DNA from: Lachnospiraceae bacterium
GTDB taxonomy: Bacteria > Bacillota > Clostridia > Lachnospirales > Lachnospiraceae
Length of the DNA stretch: 28,410 nt
Direction: 5' to 3'
Assembly (NCBI GenBank): GCA_017958465.1
Contig: JAGDCQ010000306.1
Coordinates: 1 to 28,410, forward strand
The notes beneath the pieces were generated by a model. That model saw nothing but the letters and a program-made list of their open reading frames with translations. It did not search any database and was not told the origin of the DNA. Positions 8,832-16,551 of this stretch are shown piece after piece. Numbering within the stretch: position 1 is the first letter of the stretch; every line of letters begins with the position of its first letter. The position numbers and the translations under genes are program-made.

Positions 8832-9071
8832 TTACAAAAGCTTGTACATTTCCTTTGCAGCTTCCTTTTTGGTGGAATCCACGATATCCGTTACCTCGGC
8901 TTTTACGGATTTTTCTCCGAAGCCTATCTCTATTATATCTCCAACCTTGACTTCTGTCGAGGCTTTTGCTACTTTTCCGTTGATCGTTATCCTGCCCGCG
9001 TCACAGGCCTCGTTTGCAACGGTCCTGCGCTTTATAAGGCGGGAAACTTTAAGATATTTGTCTATTCTCAT
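8832..9071 (-). CDS. rqcP: RqcP/YabO-like S4 RNA-binding protein
   Basis: Single S4-domain protein of 79 residues beginning MRIDKYLKVSRLIKRRT, the typical RqcP/YabO opening. Family members act with RqcH in ribosome-associated quality control, binding stalled 50S subunits during poly-alanine tailing. An in-frame ATG lies 13 codons upstream (9110), but that leader is encoded inside a terminator-like hairpin and has no family sequence. The ATG at 9071 has an AGGAG site four bases upstream, so I chose it. The gene is the first of the block running to ftsH, and no promoter fits between the hairpin and its start. Confidence 0.9.
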   Translation of the reverse strand: MRIDKYLKVSRLIKRRTVANEACDAGRITINGKVAKASTEVKVGDIIEIGFGEKSVKAEVTDIVDSTKKEAAKEMYKLL

Positions 9072-9083
9072 AAAACTCCTGAT

Positions 9084-9117
9084 AAGAAAAACAGGCTGCC
9101 TTGTAAACAAAGCAGCC
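9084..9117 (-). terminator. Intrinsic terminator or attenuator after hup
   Basis: On the minus strand GGCTGCTTTG pairs with CAAGGCAGCC (ten pairs, one wobble) around a TTTA loop, stem 9094-9117. TGTTTTTCTT follows. The stem starts 16 bases after the hup stop codon. The rqcP Shine-Dalgarno (9076-9080) begins six bases past the T-run, so downstream genes depend on read-through or on a promoter inside hup. Confidence 0.85.
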
Positions 9118-9133
9118 CGTTATCGTTCCGTTA

Positions 9134-9430
9134 TTATTTCTTCTTTGCTTTCTTAGGTGCGTTAACGGTTTCCTTAAGAGCCTTGCCAGCTTTGAACTTA
9201 GGAGCCTTAGAAGCAGCGATCTTGATAGCCTTGCCGGTCTGAGGGTTCTTGCCGGTTCTTGCAGCACGATCAGCAACTTCGAAGGTACCGAAACCAACGA
9301 GCTGAACCTTACCGCCCTTAACGAGCTCTTCGGTTACGACTTCGATGAAAGCCTTTAATGCCTTCTCGGAATCCTTCTTGGATAATTCTGTTTTTGCAGC
9401 GATAGCAGCAACAAGTTCTGTTTTGTTCAT
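9134..9430 (-). CDS. hup: HU-family DNA-binding protein
   Basis: Nucleoid-associated protein that binds and bends DNA as a dimer. The 98 residues begin MNKTELVAAIAAKT and carry the HU signature with GFGTFEV (about 46-52) and the DNA-contacting arm with the conserved TGKNPQTGK (about 59-67), including the intercalating proline. The C-terminus ends in a short lysine-rich tail, making it slightly longer than the usual 90 residues. A strong AGGAGG site lies eight bases before the ATG, and a near-consensus promoter lies about 55 bases upstream. This suits a highly expressed gene, and a terminator follows it. Confidence 0.98.
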   Translation of the reverse strand: MNKTELVAAIAAKTELSKKDSEKALKAFIEVVTEELVKGGKVQLVGFGTFEVADRAARTGKNPQTGKAIKIAASKAPKFKAGKALKETVNAPKKAKKK

Positions 9431-9485
9431 GGATTACTCCTCCTAAACATTTATTTCCCAGCACTTTTGCACTGGTCATAATCTA

Positions 9486-9514
9486 TTTATAAAACTCTTG
9501 CTACGTTTTGTCAA
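9486..9514 (-). promoter_or_regulatory. Sigma-A-type promoter for hup
   Basis: On the minus strand TTGACA (9514-9509), a 17-base spacer and TATAAA (9491-9486) form a near-consensus promoter. Transcription should start near 9479, giving a leader of about 50 bases. Within the leader, CCAGTGC and GTGCTGG form a short hairpin around AAAA. Confidence 0.85.
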
Positions 9515-9574
9515 GCAAAAATGCGGATTTTTCGCACTTTTTTATAAAAAAAGTTGCATTTTAGAGGGTTTGAA

Positions 9575-9627
9575 GGGTCGTTTTTTCAAAAACCCCATTT
9601 TTGAAGCCTTTTTTTAAGGTTTCAAAA
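9575..9627 (-). terminator. A/T-rich inverted repeats, probable terminator of the S11/M15 gene
   Basis: TTTTGAAGCCTT (9599-9610) and AAGGTTTCAAAA (9616-9627) form 12-base arms with one non-Watson-Crick position around five Ts, starting nine bases after the stop codon at 9636. A second imperfect repeat (9575-9595, GTTTTT against AAAAAC flanked by GGG and CCC) follows. Together with the hup promoter this fills the 205-base gap between the two genes. T-runs are present, but the fit to an intrinsic terminator is imperfect. Confidence 0.5.
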
Positions 9628-9635
9628 CCCGTTTT

Positions 9636-11573
9636 TCAGAATACGTAACTCATATAATGGGTAAGATTGATAATTGTTTCCCAAGTCTTATAATCCACTT
9701 CACCATTGGCAGGAAGACCGTGATCGCTCTGGAACTTCATAAGTGCTGTGCGCGTCCTGTTGTTGTAGATGCCGTTCTGCGGCGCGTTGTAGCCAAGCTC
9801 CGCAAGCCTTTCCTGAAGGTTTTTCACTTCAACGCCAACGTTCATGTTTTCCGCGGGCGCAAGCCTTACAAAAGGATCCCGCCCCTGGTATGAGAGGTAA
9901 TCCAGCCCGAGATACTGGAAATGCATAGTATCGGAGCAGATATTGAAGTTGCCGCCCCAGTTCCATCCGTGAGCTTCAAAGATGGCTATGACTTCATCCG
10001 GTATGCAGTAAGGATTGTCTTTATTTCTGAGATCGTTCCCCTTGCCGAGGAAATAGTCGTTGTCGTAATCACCGGGGTTGATATCCACCGCTGCCCCGTA
10101 GGAATGGACAGATATCAACGTGCAGAGGCTAAGCCCCACGCCGCCCGACTGCCTGTAGCCGTAGCCGAGGAAAGTCTTTATGGGGAATTGCAGCGGAAGT
10201 TCGAAAACCTCCTGCATTATCTCCTTAAGGCTCCTGTACAGCTTTCTGTGGATGGGGATCGTCATCTTGCCCTCTGTCCTTGCGCCGGTCTTCTCGTTCA
10301 GCTTCCAGACAGGCACTGTAAGGCTCATCATATACCTGTCGGTCATCTGCTTTGTCATATAGGAGTACGGACGGTTGTCCATAGTGTAATATTGCACTTC
10401 TGCGTCAAGAAGATATTTGTAGCGGACTGTGTCGTCCCCAAGAGGCAGCTCCTGGTCCTCGTCGAAGTATTCGCCTTTAAGCTCGAGAAAACGCCTGCTC
10501 TCGATGGCAAGGTCCTTCTCGAAGGGGATATTTGCGACTACAGTAACGTAGTTGAAGCCGTTGGCGCCTGTAACGAACATCACCTGTGCTCCGAGGCCCG
10601 CCTGGCATCCGCCGGAAAACCTGGCGCGGAAGGTGAAGCCCTCCGGCACTTCTATATCGCCGTAAAGCAGGATATCGCCAAACATCCGGTTCGGGCAGAT
10701 AGTCTGCACCTCTGCGCCTGAGCGGTTGACAGAAACCTGGCAGGACGCCAGCTCTATATTTTCCGCGAAGGTCTGATACTTCATCAATGTAAGGAATAGC
10801 TTGTAAAGGTCTGAAACAGTCGTATATTGCTTAGCTGAATATGCGCCGTCCGTAGTCTCTGCGTGAGTCTTATTCAGGCCGTAGGCACGGGCGATCCTGT
10901 TCATCTCATAAACCGCGCGTCTGTCGGTGCCCGCAAGGTACGCAACAAGCACTTCTCTTGCGTCATCTGCGCCCGTCATAAGGTACATAATGACAAGGTC
11001 CTTGTAAGCGATCTTGTCGCCCTCTTTCAGTCCCGCAAGAACAGGGTAAGCGACCTTGCCCGCGTTTTCGAGCGCCTTCTTAGAGACCGTCACCGCCGCT
11101 TCTTCGGAAATGAGGGTCCTTATGTTCGCTTCAACTCCTGTGGGCAGTTCTGTCCTGCTCAAAACATAGAGCGTAAAAAGCCACTCGCTGAGCTCACTTG
11201 CGTAAACCGGAAGGTTCGAATCCTTTTCGCTGATGACAGCTCCGTTATCGTAGCCGATAAGGGTGTAGGCGGTGCTGTTTTCGTAAGTGCCGTTCCTGAA
11301 GGCATCCGCCGTCGCATCTTCCTCAGGTAACACAGGCTCCCCGGGCGGGGCCGTGATTATGGGGATGTCTGTGGGTGTCGGGGAAGGGCTCGGGGTAGGA
11401 GACGGCGTTTCCGACGGCTCCTCCGGCACTTCTGTCCCTGTAATTGCCGGATCCCCTGCATTTTCGCCCTCTGCATGGGCAAGGAAGGGATCAAGGTTTC
11501 CGGCCAGCAGTGATATGATCAGCAAAAGAGCGACTAACGTGCATATTTTTTGCTTTTTCATTACTTGTTTCAT
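9636..11573 (-). CDS. Secreted cell-wall protein: degenerate S11 domain, M15 zinc peptidase, peptidoglycan-binding domain
   Basis: Exported wall enzyme of 645 residues. A signal peptide (about 1-34, ending AHA) is followed by a Pro/Thr/Ser-rich linker (46-82). Residues 94-350 resemble a D-Ala-D-Ala carboxypeptidase (S11) domain, but the three catalytic motifs are altered: SELS at 126-129 in place of SxxK, TGADD at 200-204 in place of SxN, and FSG at 319-321 in place of KTG. Residues 445-560 form an M15 peptidase with zinc ligands H490, D497 and H551 and an acidic D548 in DTMHFQ. A PG_binding_1 domain occupies 579-639. I chose the ATG at 11573, one base after the icd stop and with AAGG nine bases upstream. 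A TTG at 11591 also lies in frame. The S11 part may bind stem peptides while M15 cuts. The exact bond cleaved cannot be told. Confidence 0.85.
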   Translation of the reverse strand: MKQVMKKQKICTLVALLLIISLLAGNLDPFLAHAEGENAGDPAITGTEVPEEPSETPSPTPSPSPTPTDIPIITAPPGEPVLPEEDATADAFRNGTYENSTAYTLIGYDNGAVISEKDSNLPVYASELSEWLFTLYVLSRTELPTGVEANIRTLISEEAAVTVSKKALENAGKVAYPVLAGLKEGDKIAYKDLVIMYLMTGADDAREVLVAYLAGTDRRAVYEMNRIARAYGLNKTHAETTDGAYSAKQYTTVSDLYKLFLTLMKYQTFAENIELASCQVSVNRSGAEVQTICPNRMFGDILLYGDIEVPEGFTFRARFSGGCQAGLGAQVMFVTGANGFNYVTVVANIPFEKDLAIESRRFLELKGEYFDEDQELPLGDDTVRYKYLLDAEVQYYTMDNRPYSYMTKQMTDRYMMSLTVPVWKLNEKTGARTEGKMTIPIHRKLYRSLKEIMQEVFELPLQFPIKTFLGYGYRQSGGVGLSLCTLISVHSYGAAVDINPGDYDNDYFLGKGNDLRNKDNPYCIPDEVIAIFEAHGWNWGGNFNICSDTMHFQYLGLDYLSYQGRDPFVRLAPAENMNVGVEVKNLQERLAELGYNAPQNGIYNNRTRTALMKFQSDHGLPANGEVDYKTWETIINLTHYMSYVF

Positions 11574-11574
11574 T

Positions 11575-12783
11575 TCACATTGCCTTTTCAAGATTTTCTC
11601 TGATAGCCTTTATAAACTCAAGGGTTTCAAGCTTCTCTTTTTTCTCGAGAGTGGAGATGAGGTAAAGGTCACCTGTCATCTTTCCGGACTCGACTGTATC
11701 TATTGTACTCTTTTCAAGTTTTTTTGCAAACTCCGTAAGAGCGGCGTTTCCGTCAAGCTCCCCTCGCTTTGCGAGAGCCCCTGTCCACGCAAAGATGGTG
11801 GCTATGGGGTTTGTGGAGGTGGGCTTTCCCTCAAGATATTTGTAATAATGGCGCTGCACTGTGCCGTGAGCTGCCTCGTATTCGAAGTTTCCGTCCGGCG
11901 AAACAAGAACGGAAGTCATCATGGCAAGGGAACCAAAGGCAGTTGCAAGCATATCGCTCATAACGTCGCCGTCGTAATTCTTGCAGGCCCAGATGTAACC
12001 GCCCTCCGAGCGGATCACGCGGGCTACGGCATCATCGATAAGAGTATAGAAATACGTAAGCCCGAGCTCTTCAAACTTTGCCTTGTATTCTTTGTTGTAG
12101 ATCTCTTCAAAGATATCCTTGAAGGTGTGGTCGTACTTTTTGGAGATGGTGTCCTTTGAGGCGAACCACAGATCCTGCTTTGTAGAGATGGCGTAGTTGA
12201 AGCAGCACCTTGCAAAGCTCTCGATGGAAGGGTTGAGGTTATGCATGCCCTGGAGCACGCCGGCAGACTTAAAGTCGTGGATGAGCTCCCTTGTCTCTGT
12301 GCCGTCCTCGGCCGTAAACACAAGCTCTGCGCGGCCCGGGCCTTCAACCTTCATCTCTGTAGCCTTGTAAACGTCACCGTAAGCGTGACGCGCGATGGTG
12401 ATGGGCTTTACCCAGTTCTTAACGTAGGGCTCTATCCCCTTTACAAGGATAGGCGCGCGGAACACGGTTCCGTCCATTATGGCACGGATGGTGCCGTTTG
12501 GGCTCTTCCACATCTCCTTGAGGTTATACTCCTCCACACGAGCGGCATTGGGCGTGATGGTGGCGCATTTAACTGCGACGCCGTATTTCTGTGCAGCATG
12601 CGCGGAGTCCACCGTAACCTTGTCGTCAGTCTCGTCCCTGTGCTTTAACCCAAGGTCGTAATACTCGGTCTTTAAGTCCACAAAGGGGCAGATAAGCTCG
12701 TCTTTTATGAATTTCCAGATCACTCTGGTCATTTCGTCGCCGTCCATTTCCACGATGGGCGTAGTCATAGGTATCCTGTCCAT
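11575..12783 (-). CDS. icd: NADP-dependent isocitrate dehydrogenase (eukaryote-type homodimer)
   Basis: Oxidative decarboxylation of isocitrate to 2-oxoglutarate with NADP as acceptor. The 402-residue protein matches the type II family that includes mammalian IDH1/2 rather than the E. coli-type enzyme. It has the substrate loop KSPNGTIR (93-100), the catalytic RHAYGD with R132, the metal-binding acidic cluster in LIDD and YDGD (248-251, 270-273), and GTVQRHY (307-313), in which Arg and His mark NADP preference. A GGGAGG site lies four bases before the ATG. It is 27 bases downstream of the aconitase-family gene, so the two consecutive steps are encoded together. Its stop nearly abuts the start of the wall-enzyme gene. 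Confidence 0.97.
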   Translation of the reverse strand: MDRIPMTTPIVEMDGDEMTRVIWKFIKDELICPFVDLKTEYYDLGLKHRDETDDKVTVDSAHAAQKYGVAVKCATITPNAARVEEYNLKEMWKSPNGTIRAIMDGTVFRAPILVKGIEPYVKNWVKPITIARHAYGDVYKATEMKVEGPGRAELVFTAEDGTETRELIHDFKSAGVLQGMHNLNPSIESFARCCFNYAISTKQDLWFASKDTISKKYDHTFKDIFEEIYNKEYKAKFEELGLTYFYTLIDDAVARVIRSEGGYIWACKNYDGDVMSDMLATAFGSLAMMTSVLVSPDGNFEYEAAHGTVQRHYYKYLEGKPTSTNPIATIFAWTGALAKRGELDGNAALTEFAKKLEKSTIDTVESGKMTGDLYLISTLEKKEKLETLEFIKAIRENLEKAM

Positions 12784-12810
12784 TTTTCCTCCCGTGCCGG
12801 GCGCTTTCGC

Positions 12811-15096
12811 CTATTTGTAATAGTTGATGAGGCAGCCGGCAAGAATTATCTTTCTTTCCTCGTCTGTAAGCTCTCCGAGCTTCAGAGTGTAGTCCTTAAG
12901 CACTGCTGTCTTTGTATCTTTCTCGTTGCAGATGACAGTGCACTCCACGGTATCACGCTTGTTTTTCAGCGCATCCGAAACACCCTTTAAGAGCAGGTAG
13001 TCGCCGTTCCCGAAGGGCAGTTCGCCGCCGTCGTATACAAAGGGGAGCATGCCCCAGTTTATAAGATTTGAGCGGTATCTCTTTGTTGCGTATTCTTTTG
13101 CGATATTGCACCAGCCGCCAAGGACCTTCTGGCAGGAGGCCGCCTGCTCGCGGGCAGAGCCGTCTCCCGGCTTTACGGCACAGATGGTGCTGCCAAAGCC
13201 TGTGTTTGTAAGATCCAGGGCAAAGCTCTTCTTTGCAAGCTCAAAGGCCTCTGAAAGCTCGGAAAATGCATCTTTTGGATCTGTCCCGGCTTCACGCGCC
13301 TTTTCTGCCTTTGCCACTTCCTTTGCGCGTCCCACGTACTTAGGATCCTTGCGGGAAAGCGTAAACTCTGCGAGGCCGATGGGATTTGAGCGGAAGGACG
13401 AAGTCTCTCCTGAAGGGATCAGCTCGTCTGTTGTGGTAACGGGATCGTCTATCCTCGAAACCACCTTGACAAGCAGGTTTTCCGTAAGAGCCGGCATTTC
13501 GGGCCAGTCCTTAATGTTAGGTCCGAACTGTACCTCAACGGACTTGTCGGCCTTGCCAAAGCCGTTGTATACACGGCGGTTGTAGATATAAGGGTCGAAG
13601 TGGTAAACAGGAGGTACAAACTCCTTGTCGACCTCATCCGCACCCGTGAGAATGCCTTTGTTTGCGGCAGTTGCGGCTATGGACCTTGCATCCATCAGCG
13701 CAACACTTGAGATCTGGCCGTTCTGGAGCTTGCTGCCCTCGCGGTTCGGGAAGTTCCTTGTGGAGTGACGGATGCTGAAGGCGTTGTTTGCGGGTGTGTC
13801 ACCTGCGCCAAAGCAAGGTCCGCAGAAGGCCGTCTTTATAACAGCGCCCGCTTCTATGAGCTTTTCTGCCTTCCCGTTCTTTATCAGTTCCATGTAAACG
13901 GGCATACTTGCAGGGTAAACGCTGAGTGTGAACTTGTCATTTCCTATGTCGCAGGAATCAAGGATATCCGCTGCCGCGCAGATGTTCTCAAACCCGCCGC
14001 CGGCACAGCCCGCGATTATGCCCTGGTCCACGTAAAGCCCGCCGTCCCTTATCTTGTCGTCAAGGGAGAAAGCGACCTTATCGCCAAGGCTCACCCTTGC
14101 GCGCTCCTTAACGTCGTTAAGGATATCCTTAAGGTTTGCCTTAAGGTCCGCAATGGTGTAGGTATTGCTGGGGTGGAAGGGCATAGCTATCATAGGCTTC
14201 ACCGTCGAAAGGTCAAGCTCGATCACGGAATCGTAATAAGCAAGAGCGCCGGGCGCAAGCTCTTTGTAGGCTTCTTTTCGCCCGTGGATCTCAAGGAATT
14301 CCTCTGTTTTTTCGTCTGTGGTCCAGATGGAGGAAAGGCAGGTGGTCTCTGTTGTCATAACATCCACGCCGATCCTGAAATCCATGGAAAGGTTCTTAAC
14401 GCCCGGACCCACAAATTCCATAACCTTGTTCTTTACAAAGCCGTTTGCGAAAGTCTCTCCGATGAGGGCAAGGGCTACGTCCTGAGGACCTACGCCGCGT
14501 CCGGGCTTTCCGGTAAGGTAAACGGCCACAACGCCCGGCATATTGATGTCGTATGTTTTCTTAAGAAGCTGCTTTGCAAGCTCGCCGCCGCCTTCACCTA
14601 CAGCCATGGTGCCGAGAGCTCCGTAACGTGTGTGGGAGTCGGAACCGAGGATCATATCGCCGCAGCCGGCAAGCATCTCCCTTGCGAACTGGTGGATTAC
14701 CGCCTGGTGCGGAGGAACGTAGATCCCGCCGTACCTTTTCGCGCAGGAAAGGCCAAACATATGGTCATCCTCGTTGATGGTGCCGCCAACCGCGCAGAGG
14801 GAGTTGTGGCAGTTCGTGAGGATGTAGGGCAAAGGGAACTCCTCAAGCCCGCTCGCACGGGCAGTCTGGATGATCCCGACAAAAGTGATATCGTGAGAAG
14901 TTATCTTGTCAAACCTGATCTTGAGCTTGTTTTCATCACCCGATGTGTTGTGGGCCTGAAGGATCCTGTAGGCCATTGTCTCACGTCTTGCGTCGTCCTT
15001 TGAGGCAAGACCGAAAGACCGCGCTTCTTCATCCGAAACAGCCTCCGCAAGCTCGATCCCGTTTTTTAAGTACATTCCGTTTTTATTAAGCTTCAT
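12811..15096 (-). CDS. Aconitase-family hydratase (probable aconitate hydratase)
   Basis: Probable citrate-to-isocitrate isomerase containing a [4Fe-4S] cluster. The 761 residues show the aconitase fold motifs GSDSHTRYGALGT (151-163), a cluster-binding Cys at 364 in AGCAGGG, and the pair C425/C428 in CGPCFGAGD. The C-terminal swivel domain follows from about 600, with SNLINWGMLPF (676-686) matching the substrate-binding Arg/Ser region. It differs from AcnA and AcnB: the usual SCTNS around the first Cys reads GCAGG, and the N-terminal active-site loop is divergent. Identity as aconitase rests on the family and on the icd gene directly downstream. A related hydratase activity is the main alternative. 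The start has AGGA four bases upstream and lies 21 bases after nfnB. Confidence 0.88.
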   Translation of the reverse strand: MKLNKNGMYLKNGIELAEAVSDEEARSFGLASKDDARRETMAYRILQAHNTSGDENKLKIRFDKITSHDITFVGIIQTARASGLEEFPLPYILTNCHNSLCAVGGTINEDDHMFGLSCAKRYGGIYVPPHQAVIHQFAREMLAGCGDMILGSDSHTRYGALGTMAVGEGGGELAKQLLKKTYDINMPGVVAVYLTGKPGRGVGPQDVALALIGETFANGFVKNKVMEFVGPGVKNLSMDFRIGVDVMTTETTCLSSIWTTDEKTEEFLEIHGRKEAYKELAPGALAYYDSVIELDLSTVKPMIAMPFHPSNTYTIADLKANLKDILNDVKERARVSLGDKVAFSLDDKIRDGGLYVDQGIIAGCAGGGFENICAAADILDSCDIGNDKFTLSVYPASMPVYMELIKNGKAEKLIEAGAVIKTAFCGPCFGAGDTPANNAFSIRHSTRNFPNREGSKLQNGQISSVALMDARSIAATAANKGILTGADEVDKEFVPPVYHFDPYIYNRRVYNGFGKADKSVEVQFGPNIKDWPEMPALTENLLVKVVSRIDDPVTTTDELIPSGETSSFRSNPIGLAEFTLSRKDPKYVGRAKEVAKAEKAREAGTDPKDAFSELSEAFELAKKSFALDLTNTGFGSTICAVKPGDGSAREQAASCQKVLGGWCNIAKEYATKRYRSNLINWGMLPFVYDGGELPFGNGDYLLLKGVSDALKNKRDTVECTVICNEKDTKTAVLKDYTLKLGELTDEERKIILAGCLINYYK

Positions 15097-15117
15097 GATT
15101 TCCTGTCCTTGAAACGA

Positions 15118-16509
15118 TCAGTCTTTTTTGATCCCGAGATAATCGAGGATTCCTGCAGCAGCCTTCTTTCCTGCACCCATGGCAAGGATAACGGTAGCTG
15201 CGCCGGTTACGGCATCGCCACCCGCAAAAACGCCGGGCCTTGAAGACATACCTGTCTCCTCGTTGATAACGATACCTCCGCGCCTGTTAACCTCGAGGTT
15301 GTCCGTAGTCGAGGCAATGAGCGGGTTAGGGCTGGTGCCAAGTGACATGATGACGGTATCGACGTCGATGTCAAACTCGGAACCCTTAACTTCAACAGGT
15401 GAGCGGCGTCCGGATGCGTCGGGCTCGCCAAGCTCCATACGGATGCAGCGGATGCCCTTTACCCAGCCGTTTTCGTCCACAAGGATCTCGGTAGGGTTGG
15501 TGAGGAGCTCGAACTTGATGCCCTCTTCCTTCGCGTGGTGAACCTCTTCCGCACGTGCGGGAAGCTCTGCTTCGCTACGTCTGTAAACGATCGTAACGTC
15601 GGCTCCGAGGCGCAGTGCGGTACGGGCAGCGTCCATGGCAACGTTTCCGCCGCCTACGACAGCTACCTTTTTACCTGCAACGATAGGGGTATCGTAATCC
15701 TCTCTGAAGGCCTTCATCAGGTTGCTCCTGGTGAGGTATTCGTTAGCCGAGAACACGCCGTTGGCCTGCTCGCCGGGGATATTCATAAACTTGGGAAGAC
15801 CTGCGCCCGAGCCGATGAAAACGGCGTCAAAGCCCTCTTCATCAAGGAGCTGGTCTATGGTAACAGACTTACCTGTGATAACGTCTGTCTCGATCTTTAC
15901 GCCCAGGGATTTAACGTTTTCAACCTCGGGTTTAACTACTTTTTCCTTGGGGAGACGGAACTCCGGACTGCCGTAAACAAGCACGCCGCCGGCCTCGTGA
16001 AGAGCTTCGAACACTGTTTCGTCAACGCCTGCCTTTGCAAGCTCGCCCGCACAGGTAAGGCCTGAAGGGCCGGAACCTACAACAGCCACGCGCTTTCCTG
16101 TGGGAGTGCAGTTCTTCTCGGGCTTGATGCCCATCTCACGTGCGGTATCTGCAGCGAAACGCTCGAGTTTGCCGATGGATACGGCTTCACCCTTGATCCC
16201 GCGGATACATTTTGCTTCACACTGGGTCTCCTGAGGACATACACGGCCGCAGACTGCGGGAAGCGCCGAATATTTGCTCAAAACGCCGTAAGCCGCAGCA
16301 GCGTCGCCATCCTTAAGCTTCTCGATAAAGCCCGGGATATCCACATTTACGGGACACCCTTCCACACATCTGGGGTTTTTGCAGGTAAGGCAACGTGAAG
16401 CCTCGGCCTTTGCCTCTTCGAGATTATATCCAAAACATACTTCTTCAAAATTATGAGCTCTTACAAGCGGTTCCTGCTCGCGGACAGGGACCTTTTTTAA
16501 TACATCCAT
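15118..16509 (-). CDS. nfnB: NfnB-like NADPH-binding flavoprotein (often annotated GltA, glutamate synthase small chain)
   Basis: Large subunit of the NADH-dependent reduced ferredoxin:NADP oxidoreductase family. The 463 residues open with a double [4Fe-4S] domain (C40, C43, C48, C52 and C87, C91, C97, C101). An FAD-binding Rossmann motif GSGPSG (145-150), an NADPH-binding motif GGGNVA (286-291) and the GDAVTGAATV segment near the C-terminus (431-440) that closes the FAD site follow. Pipelines often name it glutamate synthase, but no glutamate synthase large subunit is here, and the partner is the NfnA-like gene 42 bases upstream. Pairing with NfnA favours transhydrogenase or bifurcation. A GAGG site lies six bases before the ATG. 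The second gene of the operon. Confidence 0.9.
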   Translation of the reverse strand: MDVLKKVPVREQEPLVRAHNFEEVCFGYNLEEAKAEASRCLTCKNPRCVEGCPVNVDIPGFIEKLKDGDAAAAYGVLSKYSALPAVCGRVCPQETQCEAKCIRGIKGEAVSIGKLERFAADTAREMGIKPEKNCTPTGKRVAVVGSGPSGLTCAGELAKAGVDETVFEALHEAGGVLVYGSPEFRLPKEKVVKPEVENVKSLGVKIETDVITGKSVTIDQLLDEEGFDAVFIGSGAGLPKFMNIPGEQANGVFSANEYLTRSNLMKAFREDYDTPIVAGKKVAVVGGGNVAMDAARTALRLGADVTIVYRRSEAELPARAEEVHHAKEEGIKFELLTNPTEILVDENGWVKGIRCIRMELGEPDASGRRSPVEVKGSEFDIDVDTVIMSLGTSPNPLIASTTDNLEVNRRGGIVINEETGMSSRPGVFAGGDAVTGAATVILAMGAGKKAAAGILDYLGIKKD

Positions 16510-16551
16510 AATGATCCTCGCATTCTTAGTAGGGATTTTGTTAAAACTGTT

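Noticed and set aside
11574..11591. TTG start for the S11/M15 protein
   Set aside because: It overlaps the end of icd and has no better ribosome site. The ATG at 11573 gives a normal signal peptide.
13765..15003. A 412-codon open frame on the plus strand inside the aconitase-family gene
   Set aside because: It is antisense to a strongly conserved enzyme and shows no domain or start signal.
15118..16509. Glutamate synthase small subunit
   Set aside because: The domain order fits, but no large subunit is present and the gene pairs with an NfnA-like subunit, so the NfnB role is preferred.
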